Source: Mycolicibacterium rhodesiae
GTDB taxonomy: Bacteria; Actinomycetota; Actinomycetes; Mycobacteriales; Mycobacteriaceae
Direction of reading: 5' to 3'
Assembly (NCBI RefSeq): GCF_002086695.1
Contig: NZ_MVIH01000002.1
Location: 62,001 to 126,000, forward strand
DNA: 64,000 bases
How positions within the stretch are numbered: position 1 is the first letter of the stretch; each line of letters opens with the position of its first letter. Shown one piece after another: positions 1 through 9,447 of this stretch. The notes under the pieces were generated by a model. The model saw nothing but the letters and a program-made list of their open reading frames with translations, was not told the DNA's origin and searched no databases. Made by a program: the position numbers and the translations under genes.

Positions 1-172
1 CGTGACTCGTTCGCAGCGGCGAGCCGCCGTCGACACCTCGGACAGACCAGGCCGCTTGGTGCATCATGCCTCCTGTGCGGTGCGTCACTCAGAATCTCTG
101 GTGTAGCACAGATCACAGCGCTAATGCAACAGTATGGATGGTCTGTCTAACCGATGAAACACTTGGCTGATT

Positions 173-185
173 CTGTCTCGGACAG
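173..185 (-). terminator. Short hairpin just past fadD2-like stop
   Basis: CTGTC and GACAG flank a 3-base loop, 5 bases past the stop of the minus-strand acyl-CoA ligase gene. The stem is short and no T-run follows, so this is at best a weak terminator. Bases 1-172 show no gene or other structure I can support. Confidence 0.2.
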
Positions 186-190
186 GGTGG

Positions 191-1870
191 CTACTTCACC
201 TCGATGTCGCGCAATTCCCGCTTGAGTATCTTGCCCGTGGGGTTGCGCGGCAGCTCGGAGAGGAACACCACCTCACGCGGAACCTTGTAGCGCGCAAGGT
301 GTTCGCGCACATAGTTCTTGATCGCGTCCTCGGTGAGTTCGGCTTCTTCACGCAGCACGACGAATGCGCGAAGCCGGGCACCCCAGTCGGGATCGTCGAC
401 GCCGAGCGCGGTGGCCTCGACGATGTCGGGGTGGCCGCTGATGAGGTCCTCGACCTCGGCCGGGAAGACGTTCTCACCGCCGGAGACGATCATCTCGTCG
501 TCGCGGCCACTGACGAACAGCAGGCCGTTGTGATCGAAATAGCCGACGTCACCGGACGACATCAACCCGTCGATGATCTGCTTGTGACCGCCACCGGTGT
601 AGCCCTCGAACGGGAAGCTGTTCCCGACGAAGATCCGCCCGACCTCGCCCTGCGGTAGCTCGTTGCCGTTGTCGTCGAGGATCTTGACGGTGACGCCGGT
701 GACGACAGGACCCACCGTGGCCGGATTCATCTGCAGATCCTTGGGCCCGGCGATGGTGGCGAATGCGACTTCCGTTGAGCCGTACATGTTGTAGATGACC
801 GGACCGATGTCCTTCAGCGCCCGGGTGGCCAGTTCCGCGCCGAGCTGAGAGCCGGAGACGAACACGATCCGCAGCGGCGACAGGTCCGGTTTGGTTTCCA
901 TCTTCTCCAGAGCATCGAGCATCCGCGCAAGCATCACCGGGACCACCACGATCGCGGTCACTCCGTGCTTCGCCACGTCCTGCAACACGATGTCCGGCTT
1001 GAACTTTCGATGCAGCACCAGCGTCGAACCCAACGTCAGGGCGATGGTGGCATGCAGATATCCCAGGGCATGGAACATCGGCGACGGCAACGCAGTGACC
1101 TCGCCGGCACGGAACGGCACGGCGGACAGAATCCCGCCGATCGGCGCGAGCGTCGGCGGGGTGTTGCGGGTGGCCCCCTTCGGGGTTCCGGTGGTGCCGC
1201 TGGTGAGGATGATGATCGACGACCGCTTGGTGGCCTTCGGCGCGGGTTCGGTGCTGCTGCGCTTGATGACCTCGGCCAGGGTTTCGTCGGTGCTGCCCGA
1301 CGGACCGTCGGCATCGGGGTTGGTCCCCAGTGCCCGCAGCTTGCCCAGTGGCGGCTCGGCGAGCTTGACCGCGTCCGCGTACTCGTCGTCGTAGATGATC
1401 AGCTTGGCGCCCTCACGCTCGGAGACGTCCCTGATCTGCGGTCCGGAGAATTCCGTGTTCAGCATGATCGTCCTGGCGCCGACCCGGGCGGCACCGTAGT
1501 TCGCGATCACGAACCAGCGGTGGTTCCGCGCCAGGATGGCTACCCCGTCGCCACCGGTGACGCCCTTGGCCAGCAACGCGTTGGCGACAGCGTTGGCGGC
1601 GTCGTCGAGTTCTTTGAACGTCATCGAACCCTCGTCGTCGACGATCGCCGCTTTGTTCGGTGTGCGGCGGGCGTTGAGCGCCGGAACCATCCCGATCTCG
1701 CCCCATCGTCGGATGTCGGCCACCATCCCGATGAGATTCTGGGGCGGCTCCAGGCGGAAGGCGCCCGACTCGATCATTTTGGCCAGGTAGTGCAGCTCAG
1801 CGGAGCCTCGGACGGCCAATCGCTGAGCCTTGGCCAGTGCCTGCGCGGGGAGATCGAAAAGACTGGGCAT
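191..1870 (-). CDS. fadD2: Long-chain acyl-CoA / acyl-AMP ligase, FadD2-like
   Basis: 559-residue member of the ANL (AMP-binding) family, expected to activate a fatty acid with ATP and transfer it to CoA in the cytoplasm. Visible motifs are the phosphate-binding loop ILTSGTTGTPKG, the YGSTE core in NMYGSTEVAF, the SGDVGYFD hinge region, and the C-terminal catalytic lysine in NPTGKILKRE. The start MPSLFDLP at 1870 is preferred: the frame stays open far upstream, but that part overlaps the divergent polymerase gene and has no family similarity. The ligase/polymerase pair at 191-3133 matches the adjacent M. tuberculosis genes fadD2 (Rv0270) and Rv0269c. The exact paralogue is inferred from this neighbourhood; the acid chain length cannot be read. 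Confidence 0.75.
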   Translation of the reverse strand: MPSLFDLPAQALAKAQRLAVRGSAELHYLAKMIESGAFRLEPPQNLIGMVADIRRWGEIGMVPALNARRTPNKAAIVDDEGSMTFKELDDAANAVANALLAKGVTGGDGVAILARNHRWFVIANYGAARVGARTIMLNTEFSGPQIRDVSEREGAKLIIYDDEYADAVKLAEPPLGKLRALGTNPDADGPSGSTDETLAEVIKRSSTEPAPKATKRSSIIILTSGTTGTPKGATRNTPPTLAPIGGILSAVPFRAGEVTALPSPMFHALGYLHATIALTLGSTLVLHRKFKPDIVLQDVAKHGVTAIVVVPVMLARMLDALEKMETKPDLSPLRIVFVSGSQLGAELATRALKDIGPVIYNMYGSTEVAFATIAGPKDLQMNPATVGPVVTGVTVKILDDNGNELPQGEVGRIFVGNSFPFEGYTGGGHKQIIDGLMSSGDVGYFDHNGLLFVSGRDDEMIVSGGENVFPAEVEDLISGHPDIVEATALGVDDPDWGARLRAFVVLREEAELTEDAIKNYVREHLARYKVPREVVFLSELPRNPTGKILKRELRDIEVK

Positions 1871-1936
1871 GGTTCCAACCCTAGGTGACGCACGTCGCAG
1901 CCAAGACGGAACGAGCTGCCTAATTACCATGGGCTG

Positions 1937-3133
1937 ATGGACGTGGACGGCCGCCAGGTCACCATCAGTCATCCCGACAAAGTGGTCTTCCCCGAAGCCG
2001 ACGGGCGTGCTCCGGTCACCAAGGGTGACCTTGTCAGCTACTACCTCGCGGTGGCCGACGGCGCGCTGCGCGGTGTCGCCGACCGGCCGATGATTCTCAA
2101 GCGATTCGTCAAGGGCATCACCGAGGAAGCGATCTTCCAGAAGCGTGCACCCGAGAAGCGCCCGGACTGGATCGACGTGGCTGAGCTGCGGTATGCCCGC
2201 GGTACGTCGGCCAAGGAAGCGGTGCTCCGCGAACCCGCGGGCTTGGCGTGGGCGATCAACCTCGGCTGCGTCGATCTGAATCCGCACCCCGTCCGCTCGG
2301 GTGACCTCGACCATCCCGACGAGCTGCGGATCGACCTCGATCCGATGCCGGGTATCGAGTGGCCGCAGATCCTGGACGTGGCCCAGGTCGCGCGGGAGGT
2401 GCTCGAGGACCACGGGCTGACGGCCTGGCCCAAGACATCAGGCTCGCGCGGATTCCACATCTACGCCCGGATCGCACCCCACTGGCAGTTCAAGCAGGTA
2501 CGGCTGGCCGCGGAGACCGTCGCCCGCGAGGTGCAACGCCGCGCGCCCGACCTGGCGACCAGCCTGTGGTGGAAGGAAGATCGTGGCCAACGAGTCTTCG
2601 TCGACTTCAATCAGAACGCCAAGGACCGCACCGTCGCCTCGGCCTACTCGGTGCGGGCCACCCCGGACGCGCGGGTATCGATGCCGTTGACGTGGGACGA
2701 GGTGCCCGGCTGCCGGGCCGAGGACTTCACGATCCTGACTGTCCCCGCTCGCTTCGCCGAACGCGGCGATCCCTGGGAGTCGATGGACGACGCTGTCGGC
2801 TCGCTGGACCGATTGCTCGTGCTGGCCGAGGAGCTCGGCCCAGCCGAGAAGCCGCCGAAAGGCAACAAACCGCTGATCGAGGTGGCCCGCACCAAGACCC
2901 GCGACGAGGCGATGGCGGCGTTGGATGTCTGGCGGGCCCGCCACCCCGAGGCCGCCACGGTGCTGCAGCCCACCGACATCCTGGTGGACGGAATGCGCGG
3001 GCCGAGCTCCATCTGGTACCGCATCCGGGTCAACCTTGAACATGTTCCCGAGGCTCAGCGGCCGGCGCAGGAGGAGCTGATCGCGGATTACAGTCCCTGG
3101 GAGGGATATTCGGGTCGCCAAGGCCGCCTGTAA
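1937..3133 (+). CDS. Stand-alone LigD-type polymerase/primase (PolD2-like)
   Basis: 398-residue archaeo-eukaryotic primase-type polymerase, related to the POL domain of LigD and to the stand-alone mycobacterial PolD proteins. The metal-binding DLDPMP motif lies near residue 137, followed by TSGSRGFHIYA and the third catalytic segment VFVDFNQN. No ligase or nuclease domain is attached, and the length matches stand-alone PolD proteins. Family members add ribonucleotides or deoxynucleotides at gaps and ends in DNA repair. The gene diverges from the fadD2-like gene with 66 bases between the starts. PolD2 (Rv0269c type) is the best match by neighbourhood; the precise repair role is inferred. Confidence 0.8.
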   Translation: MDVDGRQVTISHPDKVVFPEADGRAPVTKGDLVSYYLAVADGALRGVADRPMILKRFVKGITEEAIFQKRAPEKRPDWIDVAELRYARGTSAKEAVLREPAGLAWAINLGCVDLNPHPVRSGDLDHPDELRIDLDPMPGIEWPQILDVAQVAREVLEDHGLTAWPKTSGSRGFHIYARIAPHWQFKQVRLAAETVAREVQRRAPDLATSLWWKEDRGQRVFVDFNQNAKDRTVASAYSVRATPDARVSMPLTWDEVPGCRAEDFTILTVPARFAERGDPWESMDDAVGSLDRLLVLAEELGPAEKPPKGNKPLIEVARTKTRDEAMAALDVWRARHPEAATVLQPTDILVDGMRGPSSIWYRIRVNLEHVPEAQRPAQEELIADYSPWEGYSGRQGRL

Positions 3134-3184
3134 GGACTCGATGCCACGCACAGGGCGCACACAGGGTGAACAAAGCCGCGAACT

Positions 3185-3203
3185 CTATCGTGTATGTCGA
3201 TAG
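3185..3203. promoter_or_regulatory. Inverted repeat upstream of CopD-like gene
   Basis: CTATCG and CGATAG are separated by 7 bases, and a further CGATAG lies at 3213-3218. The elements sit just before the preferred GTG start of the CopD-like gene, so they could be an operator or lie in the untranslated leader. No regulator is encoded next to them. Confidence 0.3.
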
Positions 3204-3228
3204 CAGCTCTGACGATAGGACAGCACAC

Positions 3229-4254
3229 GTGCCTGGCCCCACCCCACCGACTCCGGCCGCCATCGACGTTGTCACCCAGGTGGTTTACTACCTGAGCTTG
3301 TCGATTCCGCTCGGAATCGGGCTGGCGATAAGCGCTTTGGCCGCACCTGAGTCGCAGGGTGGTCCCGTCGCGCGGCAGGTTCGCAGCCTGGGTGTTCCGG
3401 CTGCGATCGTCGTGCTGACGGGTGTGGTGCTGCAGGTCCGTGCCGCCGCGCACCTCAGCGCGATGACGCTTGCTCAGCTGTTCGTGTTGACGCTGGCCGC
3501 CTGCGGGTTGGTGGCGATGCGATGGAATCAGTCGCGGACGCTGCCGCTCGGCGTTGCTGCGGCCGCGGTGGTCGCGGCGGTGATCCCCGAAATCCCCATG
3601 AAATTCACCAATCTGACTCGACTGGTGTCGAGCGTGCTGACGGCCGTGCACGTTCTCGGTGCGATCACCTGGGTCGGCGGCCTGGTGGTGTTGGCTGCGA
3701 CCGGAATTGCCGGTCGACGCAATACGATTCGTGACCACGAGGGTGTGGCGGCGGACTGGGCGCGGATCTGGGAGCGATTCAGTCTGGTGGCGACGATCGC
3801 CGTCGGCGCGCTGGTGGTCAGTGGCTCCTGGCTGGCGTGGAGTCACGTCGGAACGCTCGGCCAATTGCTCACCACCGCCTACGGGCGCGCGCTCGCGGTC
3901 AAGCTGGTCCTGGTGGTGTTGCTGCTGTGCGCCGGCGCCTACAACGTGCGGGTGTTATTGCCGCGCATCCGTGCCGCGCAGTCCGACGGCGATACTCGTG
4001 GCCTGTTTCGCCTTGCCGCCCAACACTTCCCCGCGGTGGTCTTCGCCGAAGCACTGGTGGCGATCTGCGTCCTGACCGTGGTCCCGTTCCTGCGCGGCTC
4101 GGCGCGCGCTCAAGCGGGCAGCTCTGCGGCGGTGTCGTTCGACCTGGGCACCTTCGGCGTCGGGGTCGTGCTGATCGCGGCCGTCGCGGGCGCCATGTGG
4201 GCGGGTACCCGCCGACCGGTCAAGCCCCTTGTGCCCAGTACGCCTGCGCCTTGA
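3229..4254 (+). CDS. CopD-family multi-pass membrane protein
   Basis: Very hydrophobic protein of about 341 residues with roughly eight predicted membrane segments. The central stretch with the motifs AVHVLGAITWVGGL and ERFSLVATIAVGALVVSG is typical of the CopD domain (copper uptake or resistance). Conserved histidines are present in the HVLG and SHVG segments. The start is taken as GTG 3229 because an AGGA lies about 8 bases upstream; an ATG at 3166 would add 21 polar residues. It converges on the siderophore-interacting gene and overlaps its 3' end by 35 bases. Copper transport is inferred from family only. Confidence 0.6.
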   Translation: MPGPTPPTPAAIDVVTQVVYYLSLSIPLGIGLAISALAAPESQGGPVARQVRSLGVPAAIVVLTGVVLQVRAAAHLSAMTLAQLFVLTLAACGLVAMRWNQSRTLPLGVAAAAVVAAVIPEIPMKFTNLTRLVSSVLTAVHVLGAITWVGGLVVLAATGIAGRRNTIRDHEGVAADWARIWERFSLVATIAVGALVVSGSWLAWSHVGTLGQLLTTAYGRALAVKLVLVVLLLCAGAYNVRVLLPRIRAAQSDGDTRGLFRLAAQHFPAVVFAEALVAICVLTVVPFLRGSARAQAGSSAAVSFDLGTFGVGVVLIAAVAGAMWAGTRRPVKPLVPSTPAP

Positions 4255-4942
4255 TCGAGGTGCGCGGGATGCGGTATTGCTCGCGGAGGACCTTCGCGAC
4301 GGCACGGGTTGTCCGGTTGTCCCACGCGACCCAACCGAAGTGGTCCTGCGCATCGTAGGCGGCCCCGCTCACGGCGTCGACGAGTCCCGCGCCTGATTCG
4401 GTGCGGTCGATCCATTCGACCCCGGCGTCGCGAACCACCGGTAACTTTTTGTCGTCGTCGTGGCCGGCCGCGAGGAACACCCGCGCGGGAGCATCGCCGA
4501 TGGACTCCAGCAGCGAGTTGATCGCGGGCAATGATGCTGTGTCGCCGACGATCACGTAGCCGGCCGGCGCCGGATCGGGCAGCGTGAAGCTGCTGCCGAG
4601 CACTGTGGCGCCGATCGTGTCGCCGGGCCGAGCCGCACACGCCCACCGCGAGGCGATGCCGTCGTGCAACGCGAACTCGACGTCGAAGCGGTCGGCGGCC
4701 GGGTCGGGGTTGGCCAGTGTGTATCCCCGCTGGTGCAGTTTCGCGCCGTCCGGGAACCACATCCGGATCCACATCGTCGGATGCACATCCCGTTCGGTCA
4801 ACAGTCCGCCCGCATCGAAGTTCAGTCGCAGGTAGTGCTCGCTGAGCTGTTCCCGGCCTGTCACCGTCAGTTCGTAATCGGCGGCGCCGAACAATCTCAG
4901 AATGGTGCCCTGCCAGCCTCGCGACGCCATCTCGTTCGCCAC
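4220..4942 (-). CDS. Siderophore-interacting FAD protein (ferric-siderophore reductase)
   Basis: Member of the SIP (ViuB/YqjH) family, cytoplasmic flavoproteins that reduce ferric siderophores to release iron. The FAD-binding motif HQRGYTLANPDP is followed by FDVEFALHDGIASRWA, the usual SIP histidine-containing block. The C-terminus RIPRTSIKAQAYWAQGA is typical of the family. GTG 4942 is chosen because AGGAGAGGAG lies just upstream; TTG 4963 and ATG 4930 are alternatives. It starts beside the eccE3 stop and reads as the last gene of the ESX-3 operon. This gene is not part of the standard ESX-3 set and directly ties the operon to siderophore iron. Confidence 0.85.
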   Translation of the reverse strand: MANEMASRGWQGTILRLFGAADYELTVTGREQLSEHYLRLNFDAGGLLTERDVHPTMWIRMWFPDGAKLHQRGYTLANPDPAADRFDVEFALHDGIASRWACAARPGDTIGATVLGSSFTLPDPAPAGYVIVGDTASLPAINSLLESIGDAPARVFLAAGHDDDKKLPVVRDAGVEWIDRTESGAGLVDAVSGAAYDAQDHFGWVAWDNRTTRAVAKVLREQYRIPRTSIKAQAYWAQGA

Positions 4943-4955
4943 GGCGCTCCTCTCC

Positions 4956-5834
4956 TCAGACAAGTCGCATACCGGACAACGGGTGCAGCGCAGCCAGAGC
5001 GCTGGCCTGCCGTCCGGAGATGCGCGTCAGCCCCGGCGCCGGGGCTGAGTCAGCCGGCGGTCCCTCGGTGCGGATCGCCACACCGGCCTTGAGATCGGTG
5101 AGCGGCGAGGGGCCCGCGATCTCCACCACCGTCCACACCTCCTGCGCCGCGGCGGCACTCACCGCGGCCAACGCCGTCTCCGGATCGACGACCGTGTAGG
5201 TGGTCAGGTGGCCGCGCGAGTCAGCGACCGATCGCCATCGCTCGCGGGCATCCGTCCCGGCGATGGCAGGCACGTCGTCGGCGTCGACGAGCGCTGTGGT
5301 CCAGCCGGTTTCCTGCAGATGGCCGGCCAGGCGGCGAGCCGCGTTCTGGGCGGTCTGACGCAGCGGAATCTGCGGCGATCGGCCTTGCAGCGCAGCCAGA
5401 TTGCGTGTACCACTGAACGTCAGACCGATCCAGGTCGTGGTCGAATCCGGAGTCGCGCGGGTGGTGACGCGGACGGCGTCGCACACCACTCCGTAACGGT
5501 CCAGGTAGCCGGTCAGCAGGCCAAGGGGTAGCTCACCGGGTCGGCTGTCCACCCGCAGCAGAGCAGTCGTCACCGCATCGGTGCCCGTGCCCAGGATGTC
5601 GGCGGAAGTGACCTCAATCGGTCTGCGGCTCAGCGGAACTCGCACGCGACGCCACAGGAGCGTGGTCAGGAAGTGACCGCGCCACCAGCTCAGCGACACC
5701 AGGACCACAGCGACCGCGATACCCAGCGCCCACCGGTCAGTTATGGACCGCCACGGATACGCCAGCACCGCCGTGACGATCGCCAACCCGACAACAGTGA
5801 GCCGACCGGCGCCCGGTCCCTTGACATCAGTCAT
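4956..5834 (-). CDS. eccE3: ESX-3 membrane component EccE3
   Basis: 292 residues, somewhat shorter than the M. tuberculosis protein (about 331). Two N-terminal membrane segments are visible (LTVVGLAIVTAVLAYPW and ALGIAVAVVLVSLSWW), followed by a soluble domain. EccE is the peripheral membrane subunit of the type VII secretion complex, alongside EccB, EccC and EccD. The sequence is weakly conserved and the call rests largely on position after mycP3. It overlaps mycP3 as ATGA, which suggests translational coupling. Confidence 0.85.
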   Translation of the reverse strand: MTDVKGPGAGRLTVVGLAIVTAVLAYPWRSITDRWALGIAVAVVLVSLSWWRGHFLTTLLWRRVRVPLSRRPIEVTSADILGTGTDAVTTALLRVDSRPGELPLGLLTGYLDRYGVVCDAVRVTTRATPDSTTTWIGLTFSGTRNLAALQGRSPQIPLRQTAQNAARRLAGHLQETGWTTALVDADDVPAIAGTDARERWRSVADSRGHLTTYTVVDPETALAAVSAAAAQEVWTVVEIAGPSPLTDLKAGVAIRTEGPPADSAPAPGLTRISGRQASALAALHPLSGMRLV

Positions 5835-7198
5835 TCTTGTTCTTCCTTGCGTCTGCGGCTGACGACCGCGACCACGATGACGGTAGCCGCGAGCGCGGCC
5901 GTTCCGATGAAGGCCACCGTGCGCGGGGTGTGATCGACCGGAGGTGGTGGTGCAGGCGCCGCAAGCCGTTTGGTGGCCGGTGCCATGTCACCGGTCGGGC
6001 TTACGGTCCAGGTGAGGGCGCCGACCGGATCCAGCGCTCCGGCACCAACCAGGTTGGAGGGGTCCTGCGCCGCGTTGTGCGCAGTCGCCGTCAGGCGCCG
6101 GATCACCTCGTCGGAACGCATGCCCGGGTTGCGGCTGCGGACCAGTGCCGCGGCTCCGGCGACATAGGCGGCGGCGAAACTTGTTCCGTTCAGCGGTGAC
6201 ATCCCGCCGCGCCCGTCAGGCATGCCGTTGGCCAGCCCGCCCCCGCCATCGTTGCTCAGCGATACGACGTTCTCTCCGGGCGCGGCGATGCCCACCCACG
6301 GGCCGGCCATGGTGAAGCCGGTCGGCTGTCCCTCAGCGGTCAGCGCCGCCACCGACAGGACGTAGGGCTGCCACCACGACGGGACCGATACCGAACTGAC
6401 GCCCGCCCAGTTCCGTGGGTCCCCCGCGCGGGTCGAGTCGCCCGGCGGATTCGACGCGCACTGAGTACCCGGCGCGCCGTCAATGGACGCCCCGGCATTG
6501 CCCGCGGCGGCGACGATGACGACGTCTCTGTCGATCGCGGCGTAGCGCAGCGCAGCGCCCAAAGTCTGTTGATCGCCGAGCTTGTCGGGCGTCAGGCAGG
6601 TGGTGGTGGAGATGTTGATGACGGTGGCGCCGAGGTCGGCGGCGTGGACGACCGCGCGGGCCAGCGTTTCGATCTCCACGTTCGCCTGGACCGACGCCGG
6701 GTCCCTCCCGCCGGCGCTGGGCGAGAACCGCGGCGAAGCCTGCCGGATCGACAGCAGCCGCGCGCCCGGTGCGACTCCGCTGAATCCGTCGGGTCCGGGT
6801 TGTCCGCCGATGATCCCGGCCACCAGCGTTCCGTGGCCGTCGCAATCCGTCAGGCCATCGCCCGAGGCGAGGTAGTCGCCGCCGCCGACCACATTCGGTA
6901 GCCGTGGTCCCGGCCGGACACCGGTGTCGATGACGGCGACGGTCTGGCCCTCCCCCCGCGAATACTGCTGTGCCCCTGCCAGATCAAGCATTGTCTGATT
7001 GGGGCTCACAACGGCTGGGTCGCTGCCGGGACGCACCCCGGTCGTCACGCATTCGGACCGCTGGGACATCCCGGCGGCTGGTCCGGCCGTCCCGGCCGGA
7101 GGTTGCGCCCCGGGGTCGGCGACGGGCGGGGTCACTGCGCCGGCTGCGGGTGCCGCGACCAGCAGTACCACCGCGGCGACCGCGGCGGCCCGCATCAT
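5831..7198 (-). CDS. mycP3: ESX-3 mycosin protease MycP3
   Basis: Subtilisin-like serine protease of about 455 residues, anchored on the outer face of the inner membrane and required for ESX secretion and complex stability. The signal peptide begins MMRAAAVAAVVLLVAAP. The catalytic triad lies in VAVIDTGV (Asp, about residue 88), DGHGTLVAG (His, about 120) and LNGTSFAAAYVAG (Ser, about 339), with VAAAGNAG as the oxyanion segment. A C-terminal membrane helix ends in RRRKEEQE. The start at 7198 overlaps the eccD3 stop as ATGA; ATG 7213 would add five residues. Confidence 0.93.
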   Translation of the reverse strand: MMRAAAVAAVVLLVAAPAAGAVTPPVADPGAQPPAGTAGPAAGMSQRSECVTTGVRPGSDPAVVSPNQTMLDLAGAQQYSRGEGQTVAVIDTGVRPGPRLPNVVGGGDYLASGDGLTDCDGHGTLVAGIIGGQPGPDGFSGVAPGARLLSIRQASPRFSPSAGGRDPASVQANVEIETLARAVVHAADLGATVINISTTTCLTPDKLGDQQTLGAALRYAAIDRDVVIVAAAGNAGASIDGAPGTQCASNPPGDSTRAGDPRNWAGVSSVSVPSWWQPYVLSVAALTAEGQPTGFTMAGPWVGIAAPGENVVSLSNDGGGGLANGMPDGRGGMSPLNGTSFAAAYVAGAAALVRSRNPGMRSDEVIRRLTATAHNAAQDPSNLVGAGALDPVGALTWTVSPTGDMAPATKRLAAPAPPPPVDHTPRTVAFIGTAALAATVIVVAVVSRRRKEEQE

Positions 7199-8586
7199 CG
7201 ATCGAGGACCCATGTGAAGACGCCCACGAGGTAGGCCATCACCGGGATCAGCGATGCGTCCACGCCGGCGGCGAGGAAACCCACCAGTCGCCGCACCGGC
7301 AGCGAATAGCGTTCCGCGGACGCGGTATCCGGATTGACGGCCACGATCACCCACACTGCGGCGAGCGCTCCGAGCACCACGAGCGCCCACAGCGCGGCGA
7401 TGAAGCGGTGCTGCGCGGCGAAGGCCGCCAGCAGTCCTGCGGTCACCAGGAACGGCTGAGCGAGCAGCCAGCCCTTGCACGCCGCGGTGTCCCACACCCT
7501 GGCGCGGAGCACGGCCGCGGCTGCGGCGGCCGCCACCAGATACCAGCCCCAGACGCCTGGCCCTTCGGTGCGTCCGGCCACCATCAGCGACCCGGCGCAA
7601 GACAGCAACACACTGCCCGCGATCACACCGGTCTGGTGCGCTTCGGCGACCCGGACGCGGCGCGGCAGATCGGTCAGCAGCCGGGACGCGGGGCTCGACG
7701 GCGTCGGATCACCGGGGGCCGGAATCACCGGCAGCGGGAATCGGGCCCACATCGCGGCGAGCGCGGGGGCCGAGACAGTGAGCAGCAGCGCTACCAGGAT
7801 CAGCGCACAGCCGACGGTCCGGGCGGGTAGTTGCCACAGCGCCGCGGCGCCGGCGACCAGCAACGCACCGACGCCGACAACTGCTGCGGCGGTGAACAAC
7901 CCGACGCCGTCCTCGGTCTGGGTCAACACGATCAACGACCAGGCCGCCACCCCGGCCGCGGCCAGCATCACATGCGGCGATCCCCACAGTCCCGGCACGG
8001 CCAACCAGAACGCCGACGCGATCGGCAGCAGAGCCGCCGCCGACACCTCGGTCGCGAGCCGGGCGGACCTGGCCCGTAACACCAGTCCGGTGATCGCGGT
8101 GAGTATCGCCAGCGCGGCGACCGCGTAGAGGCCGATCGTCGAGACGGTCACGGCGCGGTGGGTGATCGCGACCGCGGACAATGCCACCACGAACACCGCG
8201 GCGGCCAGTCGTGCGCCCAGTTGCAGACGGTGCGGCCCCCATGGCCGCGTGCGGGTGGCCGAGAAGATGACGGCGGCGTCGGCGACGTCCTCCACCACGC
8301 CGGGAACGGTCGGACCGGCCGGAACAGGCTGCAATGCAAGCAGATCACCGTCCACCACACCGACGGTGTCCAGGCTCGCGTCGACGCTGAACGGCGGACC
8401 GCCGATCGGGGCGAGCGTCATCGGCGTGGGGCTGGCGCTCTCGTCGTCGGAGTCCGGCGGCACCAGCCGCTTCACCGCGGGCAGGATCTCGCGCAGCGGC
8501 AACTCCGCGGGCAGCGCCACATCGGTGATCCGGCCGTACGCCAGAACGGCGACCCGGACGATCGGTAGCACCGGGGTTTCGGTCAT
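7195..8586 (-). CDS. eccD3: ESX-3 membrane channel subunit EccD3
   Basis: 463 residues, close to the 472 of the M. tuberculosis protein. An N-terminal ubiquitin-like domain (about residues 1-95, beginning VLPIVRVAVLAYGRITDVALP) is followed by about eleven membrane helices from about residue 130. EccD dimers form the membrane vestibule of the type VII secretion complex. The gene lies 18 bases after espG3 and overlaps mycP3. Assignment to ESX-3 follows from the full set of neighbours. Confidence 0.93.
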   Translation of the reverse strand: MTETPVLPIVRVAVLAYGRITDVALPAELPLREILPAVKRLVPPDSDDESASPTPMTLAPIGGPPFSVDASLDTVGVVDGDLLALQPVPAGPTVPGVVEDVADAAVIFSATRTRPWGPHRLQLGARLAAAVFVVALSAVAITHRAVTVSTIGLYAVAALAILTAITGLVLRARSARLATEVSAAALLPIASAFWLAVPGLWGSPHVMLAAAGVAAWSLIVLTQTEDGVGLFTAAAVVGVGALLVAGAAALWQLPARTVGCALILVALLLTVSAPALAAMWARFPLPVIPAPGDPTPSSPASRLLTDLPRRVRVAEAHQTGVIAGSVLLSCAGSLMVAGRTEGPGVWGWYLVAAAAAAAVLRARVWDTAACKGWLLAQPFLVTAGLLAAFAAQHRFIAALWALVVLGALAAVWVIVAVNPDTASAERYSLPVRRLVGFLAAGVDASLIPVMAYLVGVFTWVLDR

Positions 8587-8604
8587 TGTTGTTCTCTCTC
8601 CAGA

Positions 8605-9444
8605 TCAATTCGTGGTGAAGTTGCGCGCCAGCGTGGCGGACGGGAACCAGCGGCCATCGGCCAGGGTGTCGGTGAGCCGGTCGAGCGCCAGCGCGATCGC
8701 GAACGGGGTGCCCGGCGAGAAGGTCGACAGCCACTCCCCGTCGGCTGCGCGCTCCGGGTTCACCAGCACGCGGCCGGCGTCGCTGTCGACGATGCCCACG
8801 CCGACCTCGCTGAGGCGGTGCACACCGTCGTGGGCGGAGCCGGCACGGATCTCGACGTAACTGCGCGGTCCGGTGAACACCGACCGCACCACCGGAACGG
8901 CCGAGCCGGGGATACCCAGGTGTTCGAGGACCCGATCGAGATCGGCTCCAGCGCGCAACTTTTCGTCGGCACGGTGCCCCGCGCGGGTCGGAAGGGTGAA
9001 CTCGGCGAACCGTGCCGGCGAGCGGCCGGCCAGCCCGGCCGCGACGACCTGGGCAAGCGCAAACGGATCGCTGATGTCGAGCTCGGTGAGAGTGACGAGC
9101 TCCCCGCTGCGCAGCGCCACCACCGTGTGGTCTGCGCGGCGGGCCACCAGGCCGCGCAACATCTCGGTGCCGGCGCCCCGCACGTAGCGCAGCTCGAGCC
9201 AGCGGTCCGGCGCGCAGACCGTGCGGGTCCACCGGGCCACCGCGGGTGCCATCGTCTCGTCCTCGGACATCACCCGTGCGCGGGTCAGCTCGGCTCGCAA
9301 CCGAGCCAGGATCGCCGGGGCCTCACGCTGGTCGGCCACCGCAGGCGTGATCGCCAGCACCCACGGAAACGAACCTGCGCCAATGCTTTCGGCGACGAAC
9401 CAGGCAGCGTCAGCGGTCAGCTCGACCGCGTTAGGTGCGGCCAT
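8605..9444 (-). CDS. espG3: ESX-3 PE-PPE chaperone EspG3
   Basis: 279-residue EspG-family protein. EspG proteins are cytoplasmic chaperones that bind the tip of the PPE partner in a PE-PPE pair and keep it soluble for secretion; EspG3 serves ESX-3. The N-terminus NAVELTADAAWFVAE is typical. It starts 3 bases after the esxH stop, in the conserved ESX-3 order esxG-esxH-espG3-eccD3. The expected client is the PE5/PPE4 pair encoded upstream. Confidence 0.92.
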   Translation of the reverse strand: MAAPNAVELTADAAWFVAESIGAGSFPWVLAITPAVADQREAPAILARLRAELTRARVMSEDETMAPAVARWTRTVCAPDRWLELRYVRGAGTEMLRGLVARRADHTVVALRSGELVTLTELDISDPFALAQVVAAGLAGRSPARFAEFTLPTRAGHRADEKLRAGADLDRVLEHLGIPGSAVPVVRSVFTGPRSYVEIRAGSAHDGVHRLSEVGVGIVDSDAGRVLVNPERAADGEWLSTFSPGTPFAIALALDRLTDTLADGRWFPSATLARNFTTN

Positions 9445-9447
9445 GTC

